A stretch of DNA of 55,340 nucleotides, taken from NCBI GenBank assembly GCA_025529335.1, contig JAMYHX010000295.1:1-55340 (forward strand). Reading direction: 5' to 3'. How positions within the stretch are numbered: the first letter of the stretch is position 1; every line of letters begins with the position of its first letter. A program made the position numbers and the translations under genes. This DNA comes from Rhizopus sp. PT2906 (lineage: Eukaryota; Mucoromycota; Mucoromycetes; Mucorales; Rhizopodaceae). The notes under the pieces were generated by a model. The model made no database searches. It had not been told where the DNA came from and was given only the letters and a program-made list of their open reading frames with translations. This document shows, piece by piece, positions 32,601 to 44,290 of this stretch.

Positions 32601-32874
32601 CGTACCCGGTCTAAGCTGATTAACAAGGCTTAAAAAATGATTAGCTTTTAAAAAAGAATCAGCAAGCGATTTGATCTTACTTGCACAAGACAACACCGTC
32701 CTTTAGTTCTTTTTGTAATTCTCCAGGTTGAATAGATAAATTTAAGGTCTTATTAATGTAGTCAATAGCTAATTGCTCTTCCAGTTTGGACTGTTCTTGT
32801 TTCATCTTGTCTATCAGACTGGCTGCGCTCTTTGCTCTTGACAAATGGCTGCATGTTGTTGTTCCAGTTGACAT
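29665..32874 (-). CDS. CH-domain CDC15/SepH-type kinase with C1 domain and CAAX end
   Basis: More than a dozen short exons give about 850 residues. The N-terminus holds a calponin-homology domain (AIDYINKTLNL, GVVLCNLVNQLRPGTIK, NITRFLQGVRQLGMKDSQLF, DMSSVVHTILSLAEL). After a Ser-rich linker comes a CDC15/SepH-like kinase: GKGQFGAVYRALD, VAVKRVK, KEVNILKTLSHTNVIKYIGF, VVHCDLKAANIL, LTDFGVSLNL, GTPNWMAPEV, SDIWSLGCTLIELVTGKPPY. The catalytic-loop HRD reads HCD. Downstream a C1-type zinc domain follows the pattern H-x12-C-x2-C-x10-C-x2-C-x4-H-x2-C-x6-C (SHKFVETSFGK...CSLVCHKEC). The last residues, QDEQCIIT, form a CAAX box predicted to be farnesylated. CDC15/Cdc7/SepH kinases drive the septation network. 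The join between kinase and C1 part needs a 94-nt intron at 30384-30477; without it the kinase would stop early. Confidence 0.8.
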
Positions 32875-33140
32875 TGTGGTCACTGAAAAAAAAAGAGGAG
32901 AAAAAAGAGATAAAATGCAAGCATCCAAGAAACCAAGAAGGTCTGAATTTTCTTTATTTTAGGCTTACAGAAAGCATCTCCTTATACAAAGCTCCTTATT
33001 TTTTTGTTGCAATATGTTGATCCAACACAAACATCTGCTGGGAGTGAATGTTACACACATCCACATAATTCAATCTCAGAAAACAAAACTCACAAGGATC
33101 ATACCTGACGACGGGTTCCATCGCATCTTTAACAGTAAAA
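32875..33140. promoter_or_regulatory. Divergent intergenic region, kinase/eIF3a
   Basis: 266 bases separate the two divergent start codons and must hold both promoters. No clear TATA box is visible. Confidence 0.45.
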
Positions 33141-36100
33141 ATGGCCCCATTCTATGCTGTAAAGTCGGACAACGTGCTAAAGAGAGTCGAAGGTAGAAAC
33201 AAATAGATGGATGGATGGATGGATGGATGGATGTACTCATGATTTGAATAGAACTCCAAGCAGTTGGCGAAGATGAAGCCGCTTTACAAGCTCTCCATGA
33301 AGTCGTGCTTTCAAAACGATCTCGCAGTAATCCCATTACAGTCATGGAGCCCATTATGCTCAAGTATGTTGAGCTTTGTGTTGAGCTCAAGAAGGGAAAG
33401 ATGGTCAAGGAAGGTCTTCATCAATACCGTAACATTGCTCAAAACACCAGTGTTAACTCGATTGAGGTATGACGAATACACCATAATTTTTCAAATTCTA
33501 ACTTATCCATAGACCATCATCAACAGAATGCTCGAGCTTGCAGAGGCTAAAGTAGCCGAAGCCCGTGCCAAAGCCGACAAGATTGCAGTCGACGTAGATG
33601 ATCTCGAAGCTTCAGAAACTCCCGAATCCATTATGCTCAGCACTGTTTCTGGAGATCAAAGCAAGGACAGAACCGACCGTGCCGTTGTCACACCTTGGCT
33701 CAAGTTTTTATGGGAAGCCTATCGCACCGTATTGGACATTATGCGCAACAACTCTCGTTTAGAAACCCTTTACAACGCTGTCACCTTGAAAGCTTTCCAA
33801 TTCTGTTTGACCTATGACCGAAAGACTGAATTCCGTCGTCTGTGTGAAATTCTTCGCAACCACTTTTTGAACGTTGCTAAATACTCTCACCAACCTCACG
33901 CTGTGAACTTGAACGACCCCGAAACACTTCAACAATATCTCGAATCACGTTTTGCTCAACTTAATGCAGCTGCCGAGCTTGAGTTATGGCAAGAAGCTTT
34001 CAAATCAGTTGAAGACATTCATACCTTGTTGACCACTTCCAAGAGACCTCCTAAGCCAGTCATGATGGCCAACTATTATGAAAAGCTCACCAAGATTTTC
34101 ATGGTCTCTGAAGACTATCTTTTCCATTCTGCAGCCTGGAACAGATTCTGTGCTATCGAACGTGCGTTCAACAAGAACTTGACTGAAGCCGAACACTCTC
34201 GCATGGCTTCCATCGTCTTGTTATCAGCTCTCGCTATCCCAATCATCACCACTACCAAAACTCGTCCTGGCTATGTCGAGGCTGACGAATACCGTGTTCA
34301 AAAGCTTAACCGTCTTTCCATGCTCATGGGTCTTTCCGGCCATCCTACCCGTACAGGCTTGTTGAAGGAAGCCTTGCACAAGAACATCCTTGCTCGTGTT
34401 CGTCCCGAAATCCGCGAATTGTACAACATCTTGGAAGTTCAGTTTCATCCCTTGTCGATTTGCAAAAAGATCAACCCCATCATGGCCAAGCTTTCTGAAG
34501 ATCCCGAATTGGTCAAATACGTTCGTCCTCTTCACCAAGTCATTTTGACACGTCTTTTACAACAACTCTCTCAAGTCTATACCACTGTCAAATTGGACTT
34601 TGTCTTGAACCTTGCTTCTTTCCCCGACCCCTACAACTACGATGCTGCCACGATCGAAAAGTTCATCATGAACGGCTGCAAGCGTGGAGAATTGAACATT
34701 CGTATTGACCATGCATCACAGAGCTTAGTTTTCGAAACAGATCTCTTTGCTCCACCCAAGGATACAGTGACTGAAGGCATTCAGTTGCAATCTTCTCCTG
34801 CTGATCTCATGCGTACACAACTCTCTCGTCTCGGTGTCAGCTTGAACGCTGCTCTTCAAATGGTCGACCCCTCTGTCAAGGAAGAAGCCGAAAAGGCTAA
34901 GCAACAGGTCATTCAACGTGCCTTGGCTGGTGCCGAAGAAGAACACAAGCAAGCCTTGGAGCGCAAGTTGATTATTGAACGTCGTAAGGAAATCATTGAA
35001 AACGAATTGGCTCGCAAGGAGAAATTGGCCGCTCAAGAAAAGGCTGCTGCCGCCGCCAAGAAGGCTGAGGCTGAAAAGAAACGCTTAGAAGAAGAAGCTA
35101 AACGCCGTGAAGAAGAACGCTTGAAGCGTATTCAAGAAGAAATTCAACGTGATCAAGCTAAGCGTATTGCCGAAGAAATCAGTAGCAAGACTGGATTGCA
35201 ATTGAAGCCTGAGGAAATTGAAAACTCTGATGTCAAGACACTGCTCAACCTCAAGGTGTCGAGACTTCAAAGCGAACAAAAGGAACTCAGTGATCGCTTG
35301 AAGCAAATAAGCAAGCGTCTTGATCACACTGAGCGTGCATTAAGAAAGGAAGAAATCCCATTGTTAGAAAAGGACTATGAGAAACAACAAAAGGCAGATA
35401 AGGCTATCTATGAAGCAACACGTAAGGCTAAATTAGCCACCGCAAAGGAACAACATGAAGAGAATATGAAATTGAAGGCTCGCTTCTCTCGTATCATTGA
35501 TGATTACAGAGCTTATAAGAGCAAGCTTGAAGAACAACGTAGACAGGCTGTTGAAGCTAAACAGAGAGTCGCTAATGAAGCTATTGAAAAAGAAAAGAAT
35601 GAAAGAATTGCTTTATGGCGCGAAAAGATAGATGAACTCCGTCAACAACGCGAAGCTGAAGAAGAAGAAAGACGCCGTCGTGAAGCTGAAGAACGTGAAA
35701 GAGCTGAAAAAGAAGCACGTGAAAAGGCTGAAAAGGAAGCACGCGAGAAGGAGAGAAGAGAACAAGAAGCTGAACGTCAAAGAAAGCTCGATGAAATTGC
35801 TAGAAAGCAAGCCGAACGTGAAGCTGAAATTGAACGTAAACTTCAAGAAGAAAAGGCTGCTAAGGCCAAGACTATTCCTGGTGCTCGTACCACTGGCAAG
35901 TATGTTCCTCCCGCCCGTGCTGCTTCCGGAGATAGGTATGTTCCTCCCGCCCGCGCTGCTTCCGGAGACAGGTATGTTCCTCCTCGTGCTGGCGTTTCTC
36001 CAGGTGCGTCTTCCGGAGACAGATTTGCCTCCTTCAACCGTGACCGATCTGCTGGCTCATCTGGCGCTTCTGGAGGTAGATATGTCCCTCCTGCTCGTCG

Positions 36101-36230
36101 CTCCGATCGTGGCCCTGAACGTGGTCCTGAACGTGGTCCTGAACGCGGCTCTGAACGTGGCTCTGAACGTGGCTCTGAACGTGCAGATGAAGCTTCATCT
36201 TGGCGTCGTGCTGGTCCTCCCCGAAAATAA
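33141..36230 (+). CDS. EIF3A: Translation initiation factor eIF3 subunit a
   Basis: Three exons (introns 33193-33251 and 33467-33512) encode 994 residues. The start MAPFYAVKSDNVLKRVEELQAVGEDEAAL matches the conserved eIF3a N-terminus, followed by the PCI region (for example LYNAVTLKAFQFCLTYDRK and LNIRIDHASQSLVFETD), and a long charged coiled coil rich in EEEAKRREEERLKR-type repeats from about residue 570 to 860. The C-terminus has tandem YVPPARA-ASGDR repeats and six ER-G-P/S-type tetrapeptides. eIF3a is a scaffold of the eIF3 complex on the 40S subunit and helps mRNA recruitment and scanning. The codons are visibly richer in C at third positions than those of neighbouring genes, as expected for strong expression. 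Intron 1 carries a GATG microsatellite. Confidence 0.95.
33206..33233. repeat. (GATG)7 microsatellite in eIF3a intron 1
   Basis: Seven exact copies of GATG inside the first intron. Confidence 0.9.
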
Positions 36231-38502
36231 ACGAAATTCCGTAATGATTTGTTTATAAAAATTGTTCAAGTAACATAGAAACGATTTGTAAAATATATTA
36301 AATAATTCTCTTTGTCAAACAATGTGAAAGCAATGTCTGTTTTTGTTGTAAAGTATGTGGATGTCTATGAATTTAAAAGGTGTTTAATGTTTGACTTTTA
36401 AGCAAGCATTGATGGCTATGTCCAAGTCTTTTTCTGATATCAAATTATACATTGTCATGAATTGTTGTCTGTATGAGACAACTATACTAATGTCATTTAT
36501 AAAAAGTGACAGTTTAGTGATTCAAGGGCAGCTTGCATAATTTCCTTTCCTCAGCCTGTCTTCCTCCTCTTTCTCCCCTCTTCTTCTCCTCTGATTATTA
36601 AACTCTTTCTATAGACAACCATGCCTGTATCTCATAAATGACTCTTGTTCTCTAATCATTGATTCCCTAATTAGCTTGATTGGATCCAATAGTAGCGCGT
36701 GACAACCATAAATGATTTAAACATCATGATTTGATAAACCTTTTTCTCAGCAGTAAATCAGCTGACAATTACTTTACGCTGATCAGCTCCTAAAGCAGGG
36801 TTGCCCAAAACTGCTCTGTGGCAAATGATGCTTCCCACAGTACATGAATTAGATACTCATGGCTTCAGAGCAATTAAAAGGAATAATCTCTACACGTAAA
36901 CCTGGAAAAACAGATACAGAACAAGAATTCCAAGTGCTAGCTGGTGTTTTCAAGCCCTTGTTCTCGACACTTTGTGCAGACGCCGCTGTCATCAGCTGCC
37001 TTAGTATGCAACATCATCTTTGTATACCTGAAGCAAAAACAGGTCCTATGTCACATTTCTTGAATATTTTCCAACATACTCGTTTATTTTCTCTGGAATT
37101 GATTTGCCATGGACCTTGTTCATGACCTGACTATATGATCTATCCTCCATGAGCTAGACCAACCACAACTCTATGGCAAGCCTTTCTCTCTCTCAACAAG
37201 AGATTTTATGATTAATGACTAATTGAACGGTCAACTCAGTCTCTCCCATTCTTTATGTTTGATCCCAGAATGGATTCTTAGCTTCCATTCCTTCCTTCCT
37301 TTTGTGAAATGATATGTCCGGGGCGGTCAGTCATTTATATACCAATTAATGCGCCCCAATTGGGACATTAGAAAGACAGTATGTTTAAACTACAACATTA
37401 ATTTTCAGAGTCTGCAAGTTCTCAGCAAAAACAAAACTGTTATGAAAGAGTATTCTTTTTTCCATTGCATGATAAAAAGAGAATACAACAGATGCAATCA
37501 TTATAATAAACGGTTGATTTATCCAGTATTTTCAATAGTATTGACAAGCACACCAATGGCTGACTTTTTTCATATGCATCTCTACGTTTTTAGAAATCGT
37601 ACTTTTTTGAATGCATGCACTTTCATCACTTTGCGACATGGACGCAAAGACAATGGCTGTGGCTATCAAATGAGCGTGTATGATCATTTACGGTAGTATT
37701 TTACCAAATAAGATGGCATGATCAGTAAATGTAATATAGAATATACTGAAAAGGGCCCTTTCTTAAAGGGGGTAAACTAGGGGGTCTTATGAGACATGTC
37801 ACGCAACCGTCTAGTTGCAAAATCAACCTTAGTCTTTGTTTTAGTGATAATAATATTTTCAATTGATATACTTTTTTCCCTTTTGACTTATTCTCCTTTT
37901 TTTTTTGACCCCCTCTTTTCTCTCTCTCTCTTTCTGTATTCGTCTCGTAATTCTTCCTCATTATCTATCTAGTGGTCATGAACCCCTATTATCAGACTGA
38001 ATGGTTGCAATCAGATAATAGCTGTCAATGTTTTATTTGTGTGTGATCTTTTGACATGATCAAATGTAGATAGCTCACTTTCATTTAAAAACTGTCCACA
38101 TATCAATACAGCATGAAAGAGAGAGAGAGTGAGAGAGGTTTCTGTCTTATATTTCCCGGGGTTTTTCTTAATAGATTATGACATGACTATCAATAAAAGT
38201 GATTTGCTTGTATTCCTTCCTTATTGTCACTTCTTATCTCCTAACATGCTCCCTTTCTTTTTCCTTTTTTATTAACATGTATGCCCCTACATTCCTATAC
38301 AGTTGAACTGATTAGCACGCTTTTAATTCCTATAAAAGCGTCGCTTGATCATCGTTTTGTATTATATCTTTTTCCTTTTTTTGCTTCTTTAGCCATTCAT
38401 AAGACACCCATTACTTTTATTCATCAAGCAGTAGTCGAAAACTATTTGTGTTATCGACAATTGCAGTTTGATATACAGAGAAATTAGCTTTACAACAATC
38501 TC
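36231..38502. other. 2.3-kb intergenic region upstream of homeodomain gene
   Basis: No gene is supported. Two ORFs (36859-37125 and 37349-37696) lack recognisable motifs. GA and CT tracts lie near 37920 and 38120. The length suggests extended regulatory DNA for the homeodomain gene, which is inference. Confidence 0.4.
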
Positions 38503-39873
38503 ATGTCAATGTGCATCAATACAATACAAATTATGGATAGACAACCTGTAACTAGCGTCTTTTATGAAAACCGGAGAAGTTCGGGCACCACACCGAACTT
38601 TACTCCCAATTTTTATAATCCTTTTGAAGTGAAGCATCGCAGAAGAACCTCACGCGAACAGACGAGGATATTAGAAAAGGCATTCAACGATAATCCAAAA
38701 CCCAACGGGAAATCAAGAGAGCGATTAGCACAGCTCTTGTCGATGAGTCCTCGCGGTGTTCAAATATGGTTTCAAAACAGACGAGCAAAAGCAAAGAGTA
38801 AGCAGCAGCAGGACAGGAAGCAAGGCGCCATCAAACAGTCTGATGACACGAGCAATGATGGCTTGTTCAACACTTTTGAGAATTTTACAGCTGCAGTCAG
38901 TGGTGATGAAGACTTATCTACTCCTATGGTCTATAGCCACTCGCAGTCGTCTTTATCATCTTTTGCAGAATCACTTGCTAGTTATGATCAGACTCAGCTT
39001 TCTATTCGTTCACCAATACTTGATGCAGAGACCCGAAAGGATTCGTCTGATGACATCAAGAAGAATAACTGTACTGATTATAGGTCGCATGGACAACAGT
39101 GGGATGACAACGTGTCTTTTGTAACTGAAGAGAAAGCCAAGAGCAAGCATGCCTTTTCGGTGCCATCCTTTGTTACCTCTGATGAATTGGCATGCAATTC
39201 CACTCAACTAACAAGTGTCGATCAAGATTGGTGGATGAATAGCCTTCCTCTGAGTTATCAAAACATGTATTATGCGCCTTTATTAGGCAATAGCAATGAC
39301 ATCAAAAACGCAGTAAATGAATCCATCACCTCTGCTACCATGACTACACCTTTCCTTGGACATTCACCACCAGTCATGGCAAACAGCTTTGATGCAGTAG
39401 ATCAACTAAACGCATGGTCTATTGAACCTGTTGAGGATAGATGCAAGTTCGTATTTGATAATGAACAGGCCAAAGCTCCAAAAAGGTTCAACACAAGTCG
39501 GATAGATAGTGTGAATAAAAACATGGATACAGCTGAATGGATTCAGACGGTTCCATTATCATTTACAGAGAACAAGACAAGTTACTTCTTTAGCAATGAT
39601 AGTCACAATAACAATAGTAAACATCCTTTTTTATTACAGCAAGAGAATGAATTTTATTATAAAGAAGATCAACAAGTAATTAAACATCAACCACGTTTAA
39701 CTCTATTGTTAACATTTACTTTAGATTATGTCATACCCACTGCATCCAACCATACTCTCTTATCCTTTAGCATTAAGCTTGTAATATTGATTAACCTTAT
39801 GCCCATTCCTTTTTTATACTCTATGCACCCAAAATATGCTCTTTTAAGTTTGTATACGCAATTTGGCCATTGA
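38503..39873 (+). CDS. Homeodomain transcription factor
   Basis: An intronless frame of 456 residues from 38503, or 446 from the second Met (MDRQPVTSV, 38533), which I prefer slightly. The homeodomain spans about residues 34-91 of the shorter form: KHRRRTSREQTRILEKAFNDNPKPN, RERLAQLLSMSPRGVQIWFQ, then NRRAKAKSK, with the invariant WF-N-R recognition-helix residues (WFQNRR). The rest is Ser/Thr/Asn-rich and probably disordered, with no second domain seen. It resembles fungal PHO2-like factors in carrying an early homeodomain followed by a long tail. The last ~45 residues are hydrophobic and poorly protein-like, so a 3' intron or an earlier real stop is possible. Confidence 0.85.
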   Translation: MSMCINTIQIMDRQPVTSVFYENRRSSGTTPNFTPNFYNPFEVKHRRRTSREQTRILEKAFNDNPKPNGKSRERLAQLLSMSPRGVQIWFQNRRAKAKSKQQQDRKQGAIKQSDDTSNDGLFNTFENFTAAVSGDEDLSTPMVYSHSQSSLSSFAESLASYDQTQLSIRSPILDAETRKDSSDDIKKNNCTDYRSHGQQWDDNVSFVTEEKAKSKHAFSVPSFVTSDELACNSTQLTSVDQDWWMNSLPLSYQNMYYAPLLGNSNDIKNAVNESITSATMTTPFLGHSPPVMANSFDAVDQLNAWSIEPVEDRCKFVFDNEQAKAPKRFNTSRIDSVNKNMDTAEWIQTVPLSFTENKTSYFFSNDSHNNNSKHPFLLQQENEFYYKEDQQVIKHQPRLTLLLTFTLDYVIPTASNHTLLSFSIKLVILINLMPIPFLYSMHPKYALLSLYTQFGH

Positions 39874-40149
39874 AATGTAATCTATGCAACTATGCCTTTC
39901 TCTTAACCTATTTGTACAGTTATCAATTACCATTATTACTATTTATTAGTTTTTTCCTTCTATATTTAGCTATTTAATAAAATAAATTAACTTATCATAT
40001 CCCCTTCTTTTATATCTAAAGTTTAGAACTATATGATCACCTAAAAGACACTGAGTGTAGCAAGATATGAATTAAAAGGCCGCTAAAAGTCAAGCAAACT
40101 TGTGCACCTTGAAATTCAAAGACGTTGTGACTATTTCTTTAGATTAATT

Positions 40150-40965
40150 ATGAGTGCGTACGGTTCTGGTAAAGCTGTAGGTTATGATGAGCTCTCTTGT
40201 ACAATAAATTCTCTAAACGCATGTTAATTTTAGAACGACACAGACTTTAGAAGATCATGGAATAAGGAGGAATACGCAGCGAAAGCACGGGCTCGTGAAG
40301 CAAGAGATCGATTAGCAGAAGAAAATGAAGAACGTCGAAAGATGGGTTTGCCACCTCTAAAGCCCAAGAAGAAAGAGGAAACAGACGAAGACAAGGAAAA
40401 ACTGTCTCATCGTACACTGACTCTAGAGTTAGAAAAGAATGTAGGCAAAGTTCAAGTTATTCAATCAACCGATTCAAGAAAGCAACCGGGATTCTATTGT
40501 AAAGCCTGTGATATTACAATCAAAGACAGTGTTACCTATATAGATCACTTGAACGGAAGAAAGCGTAATTAAATAGTCAATATAATACGAAAAAGAAGCT
40601 TATTAAATAGTACATGTTTGATAGATTTGGCAAACGCAGGCATTTCCAGAAAGGTAGAAAAGGCGAGTGTCGATGATGTGAAAGAACGTTTGGCGATGCT
40701 AAAGAGAAAACGAGAAAATCCAAAGTCTGAAGAATATGGTAAGTATAAGTAAATATGCACTATGGATGATAAACTCAGTTGTATAATAGACCTTGATGAA
40801 AGATTGGCAGCACTAAAGCAACAGGAAGAGGAAGAAAAGAGAAAGAAAAGAGAAAAGAAGAAACAAAAGAAGGAACACAAGAAGGAAGAAAAGACAGAGA
40901 GTACAGAAGAAGATGAGATGGCAAAAATGATGGGATTCTCTGGTTTTGGTTCTTCCAAAGCATGA
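40150..40965 (+). CDS. SNU23: Spliceosomal tri-snRNP zinc-finger protein SNU23/ZMAT2
   Basis: Four exons, about 210 residues. It starts MSAYGSGKA, then NDTDFRRSWNKEEYAAKARAR, the conserved R-x-W-x-K-E-Y-x-x-K-A opening of the family. A U1-type/matrin zinc finger follows (QPGFYCKACDITIKDSVTY, IDHLNGRKH), with its last His supplied across an intron at 40572-40631, then ISRKVEKASVDDVKERLAML, and a Lys/Glu-rich end MAKMMGFSGFGSSKA. The finger and the ISRKVEKASVDDV block identify SNU23, a U4/U6.U5 tri-snRNP component needed for B-complex function. The chosen acceptor (tgatag|attt) is the one that restores the conserved NGRKH. Confidence 0.92.
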
Positions 40966-41356
40966 TTCAATAAACCATTACAGCTTTATTTTTGTTTTAT
41001 ATAAGACCAAACTCCTCTTTCATCTATGATGAGAACATCCTTTTTCTATTTCTCATCGGACCAACTACATAACTTGTTTGTTGACTAACTGTTGCCAAGC
41101 ATTCATGGTGGGAGCTGAAGCTTCTCTATTCCCCTTGTCTAAAAGACGAATTCTTCATCAAGTTTACATAAAATAAGATGAATACAAACTGAGCCAAATC
41201 GAATTAAACATACTCATCGAACAGATTATCTTCATGATATATTGAGGACACTCTGTAAAGACTTGTTGTGTGATGAAAAAAGAAACAAGGCTTTTTTCTT
41301 AAACACTTCATTTTCCTAAGGAAGAAAGGGACAATAATCACATCTCTTTGAACAGT
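40966..41356. other. Tail-to-tail intergenic gap
   Basis: About 390 bases between the convergent ends of SNU23 and SLY1; no gene is visible and it presumably holds both polyadenylation regions. Confidence 0.5.
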
Positions 41357-43661
41357 TTATTCTTCTTTATGTCCTAGTGTAGCCAATTGATTCAAGAATT
41401 GATGTGGGGAGAGAATTTCTGTTGATCCATAAATGATCTTTCTTTTACTATTATTTTGCTAATTGTTTTATGTGTTAATGAGTTGTTCTTTAATGGTTAT
41501 AATAACTTACAGTAGCGAGTTCTTGTAAATTCTGATATTCCAAATAGTTTCCACCTCCTACAATAAAGACAATTGCCTCTTGGAAGGCAATCTTGTGTTG
41601 ACGAGGATTCTTTGAATTTTTACTGACTTTTGGGTCAAAGTATAAGTAGTCGCTTGCTTTGGATGCTTCATTTGGAGGAGGCGACATGATATCAGAAACG
41701 ATACTACTCACAACTAATTCTTTACGAGTAGGCAGCAAGTTCTTTACTCCTGACAGCAAGTTTTCAAATCCTCCTCCTAATCCTCCTTCCTTCAGTCGAT
41801 CAGACAACTATGGAAAATGGTTTAGTAAAATGTACGTGATACTAAAAACAGTATCGTCTACCTTATTTCCGATACTGCTAAATCCACGGAAAAGATCGTT
41901 TTGGGAGAAACCTGTCTGAGGTTGACCAGATGGTGCGATCATGGACGTCATTCTCATAAGCGCACGTACTCTATATACATTAAGGGGAATTAAGCACACT
42001 ATTCTTTCAACTTTACTTTTTTTTACTTTTTGATATAATCTAGTGGTCTCAAGTCACATCCAGCTTCGCTTAATGCCTTTTCGTAAGCATCCATGTCATC
42101 CTTTGGGATGTCTTCCAGAGTAGATAGATAATAGATCAAAAACAAGCGCATCTTATCCTCTGGGTTCTTCTTTGATGCATCGCGAATAGTCTCCAACAGC
42201 ATGCTCTTGCTTTGTCTGGTAATATTTTCTTCCATTTGGAAAAAGCTATCCAGTTGTCTATCCTTTATAGCATTTAACAAGGCAGTAGCTACATTCATGT
42301 GCATGTCCAATGTCGCCTTTCTCGCTGTTAACTCGGGTAAGGCTGTGATAGCTGACTTGAGTAGTTTCGTATTGGACGACATATCAATCTGACCAACATC
42401 TTCCAACGAGGACACACCGCTGATACTCGTGATCTCGGCCGCATCTTTCTTGTACTTGTTCAATTCGACATCAATGTCTTCTGCTACCTGTGGGAAGGGA
42501 CTGGATGCATTCTTTGTCCAAAAAAAGTCCTTGGTGTCAAGATCATAGCTCCTCTTTTTACCATCTTCTGCTTCAAGAGTGATCCTATTGAGATTCAAAG
42601 AAAGCACATCGTGAACGAGTGCCTCATAAGTCCATGAATGGCTCAACATCGGAGTCAAATCCATGCTTCTGTCCAATAAAATAAGTACAGGTCGCTGTAA
42701 GGTGTTGTTGTTATTTTCGGTAAACAAATTGGTTCTACTATTCATCACATGGTCGCGCAGTTTGCCATCAAGCTTTTGAGCGACCATTTCTGCTGCGTTT
42801 CCTCGAGGACAGCGGATGATAGGTATTGTGCCCATAGTCACAATGACTGAAAAGAGTGCATTCACTGTCTTGTCAATCGTTTCCTCAATCTGTGCTTCAG
42901 TTGCATCTGAGCTGTTTAGTCTGATAAAGGCATCAGGTTGACTAAGCGAAAAGACATTGGGGTTTGTGCAGATGAAGTTGAGATATTGATCGTAGACCTA
43001 TCCTATATTTATTATTGGTTGAACAAACGACGACAAGCATTTCTTTCGCATCCTACCTGGCTAACAAGTTCGGCTGTATTATTCGTTGTTGTCATGGTCG
43101 CAAATTCGTCTAATAGTGATCGAGGTATTGCCGAGCAAAAATTAATATAATAGGAATCGTACAAGCTACGACTCAAATCCTACTCCTACAGGTTAATATA
43201 ATAATACTCTCTGGTTATTGCACGTCCTTACCTGACAGATTTTTTTGATATTCTCTATGGTAGGCTCGACGAAATAGATGGCGGGTACGTCAGGTAACGC
43301 TGATCTCTCTTGGTTAATGAGCCTGTTTTAAATGTTAAAAAGACTGTTTATAAAAAGCGAACAATAGTCTCATACATGTGAACCGTTACTCCATTTTCAC
43401 GTAAATCGTTGACTCTTAAAATAGATGAAATCACGTCTTGCCCAAACTTGTCAAAGATGAGAACCTTCCAAACAATATTCTCTGATTCATCTGCCACTAA
43501 TGGTTCTTCTGCTGAATTCAAGTGAAGCATTTTGATAATGGCGGCTGTTAAGATGTGAGAAACACTACACTTTATGTCATCTGGCATCATCCATTACCGC
43601 GTTGAGCACTGCGCAAAGAGTTTGCATCGACTAACGACAAAGGACTTGTTGGTTGTTGCAT
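41357..43661 (-). CDS. SLY1: Sec1/Munc18 protein SLY1
   Basis: SM-family protein that binds the syntaxin Sed5 and proofreads SNARE assembly in ER-Golgi fusion. About eight exons, roughly 640 residues. It starts MQQPTSPLSLVDANSLRSAQ, followed by a 53-nt intron and AAIIKMLHLNS, WKVLIFDKFGQDVISSILRVNDLRENGVTVHM, INQERSALPDVPAIYFVEPT, LSRSLYDSYYINFCSAIPR, PVLILLDRSMDLTPMLSHSWTYEALVHDV, ARKATLDMHMNVATALLN, LRLFLIYYLSTLEDIP-like text, and the end RKIIYGSTEILSPHQFLNQL. The LLDRSMDLTPMLSHSWTYEALVHDVL block is diagnostic of Sly1. The last intron uses the acceptor ttag|caaaataat, which alone keeps the conserved YGSTEIL in frame. Confidence 0.93.
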
Positions 43662-44103
43662 AAACAATGGTTAAAAAAGAAAAAAAGAAAATATATCAAG
43701 CTGTGCGCATTCTGAAATGTTTTTGTGCACCTGACAAAGAATTTTCGCGCACTTCACACTCACAATTTTCATCTACAGATCTTCCTTTCTCTCTCTCTCC
43801 AGCGTATATTGGGCATCCGCTACTGCCGACTTTTTCTTTTAGTTACGTTGATAATTACATATCAGTTAACGAATAGTGCAGATCATATCTACTCATTGCT
43901 ACTGTTTAATCGATCATGCCTCTATATCTCTGAGACATAGTAGCATCGTTCGATTCGAACGCTCTCTCTCTACCTGGAGAAAATGTATCACAAAGACCAT
44001 AGCTTATCTGCTTAGCACAAGTCTCATAAAACAGGCACGTCAAATAGTATACATACGGATTCAGTAAGAAAAGAACTTTTTTTTTTCGAATAACAGTATC
44101 ATT
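43662..44103. other. Intergenic gap upstream of SLY1
   Basis: No supported gene. The region presumably includes the SLY1 promoter. Confidence 0.4.
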
Positions 44104-44290
44104 GATTATTAGGAGTAAGTGTCCAAGCTTCGGGAGGAGAACCGTGTTCGATACGGCGATGAAATTCATGTGGTCTACCATATCCACAATGTACACTATT
44201 GGCGAGCTTGAATATGTTCTTCCAAGCATTCATGACATTTTGCCAAAGCAATCCACATTGACGAAGGGACGCTATGGAAGTTCAGCAAAT
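44104..44290 (-). pseudogene. Fanzor (TnpB-like nuclease) C-terminal relic 3
   Basis: On the minus strand, frame reading gives CGLLWQNVMNAWKNIFKLA followed by GYGRPHEFHRR and EHGSPPEAWTLTP. This matches the extreme C-terminus of Fanzor proteins: second zinc-ribbon cysteine, C-G-x-L-W-Q-R-D-x-N-A-x-x-N-I (with the RuvC-III Asp), then G-x-G-R-P. Here the R-D pair reads N-V, so the catalytic Asp is lost. Only about 60 residues remain, and upstream frames contain stops. DNA blocks are shared with the relic near 16000. Confidence 0.6.

Noticed and set aside
36859..37125. 88-codon ORF after eIF3a
   Set aside because: No recognisable motif, promoter or splice context; not supported as a gene.
37349..37696. 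115-codon ORF in the long intergenic gap
   Set aside because: Composition is not protein-like and no family is recognised.
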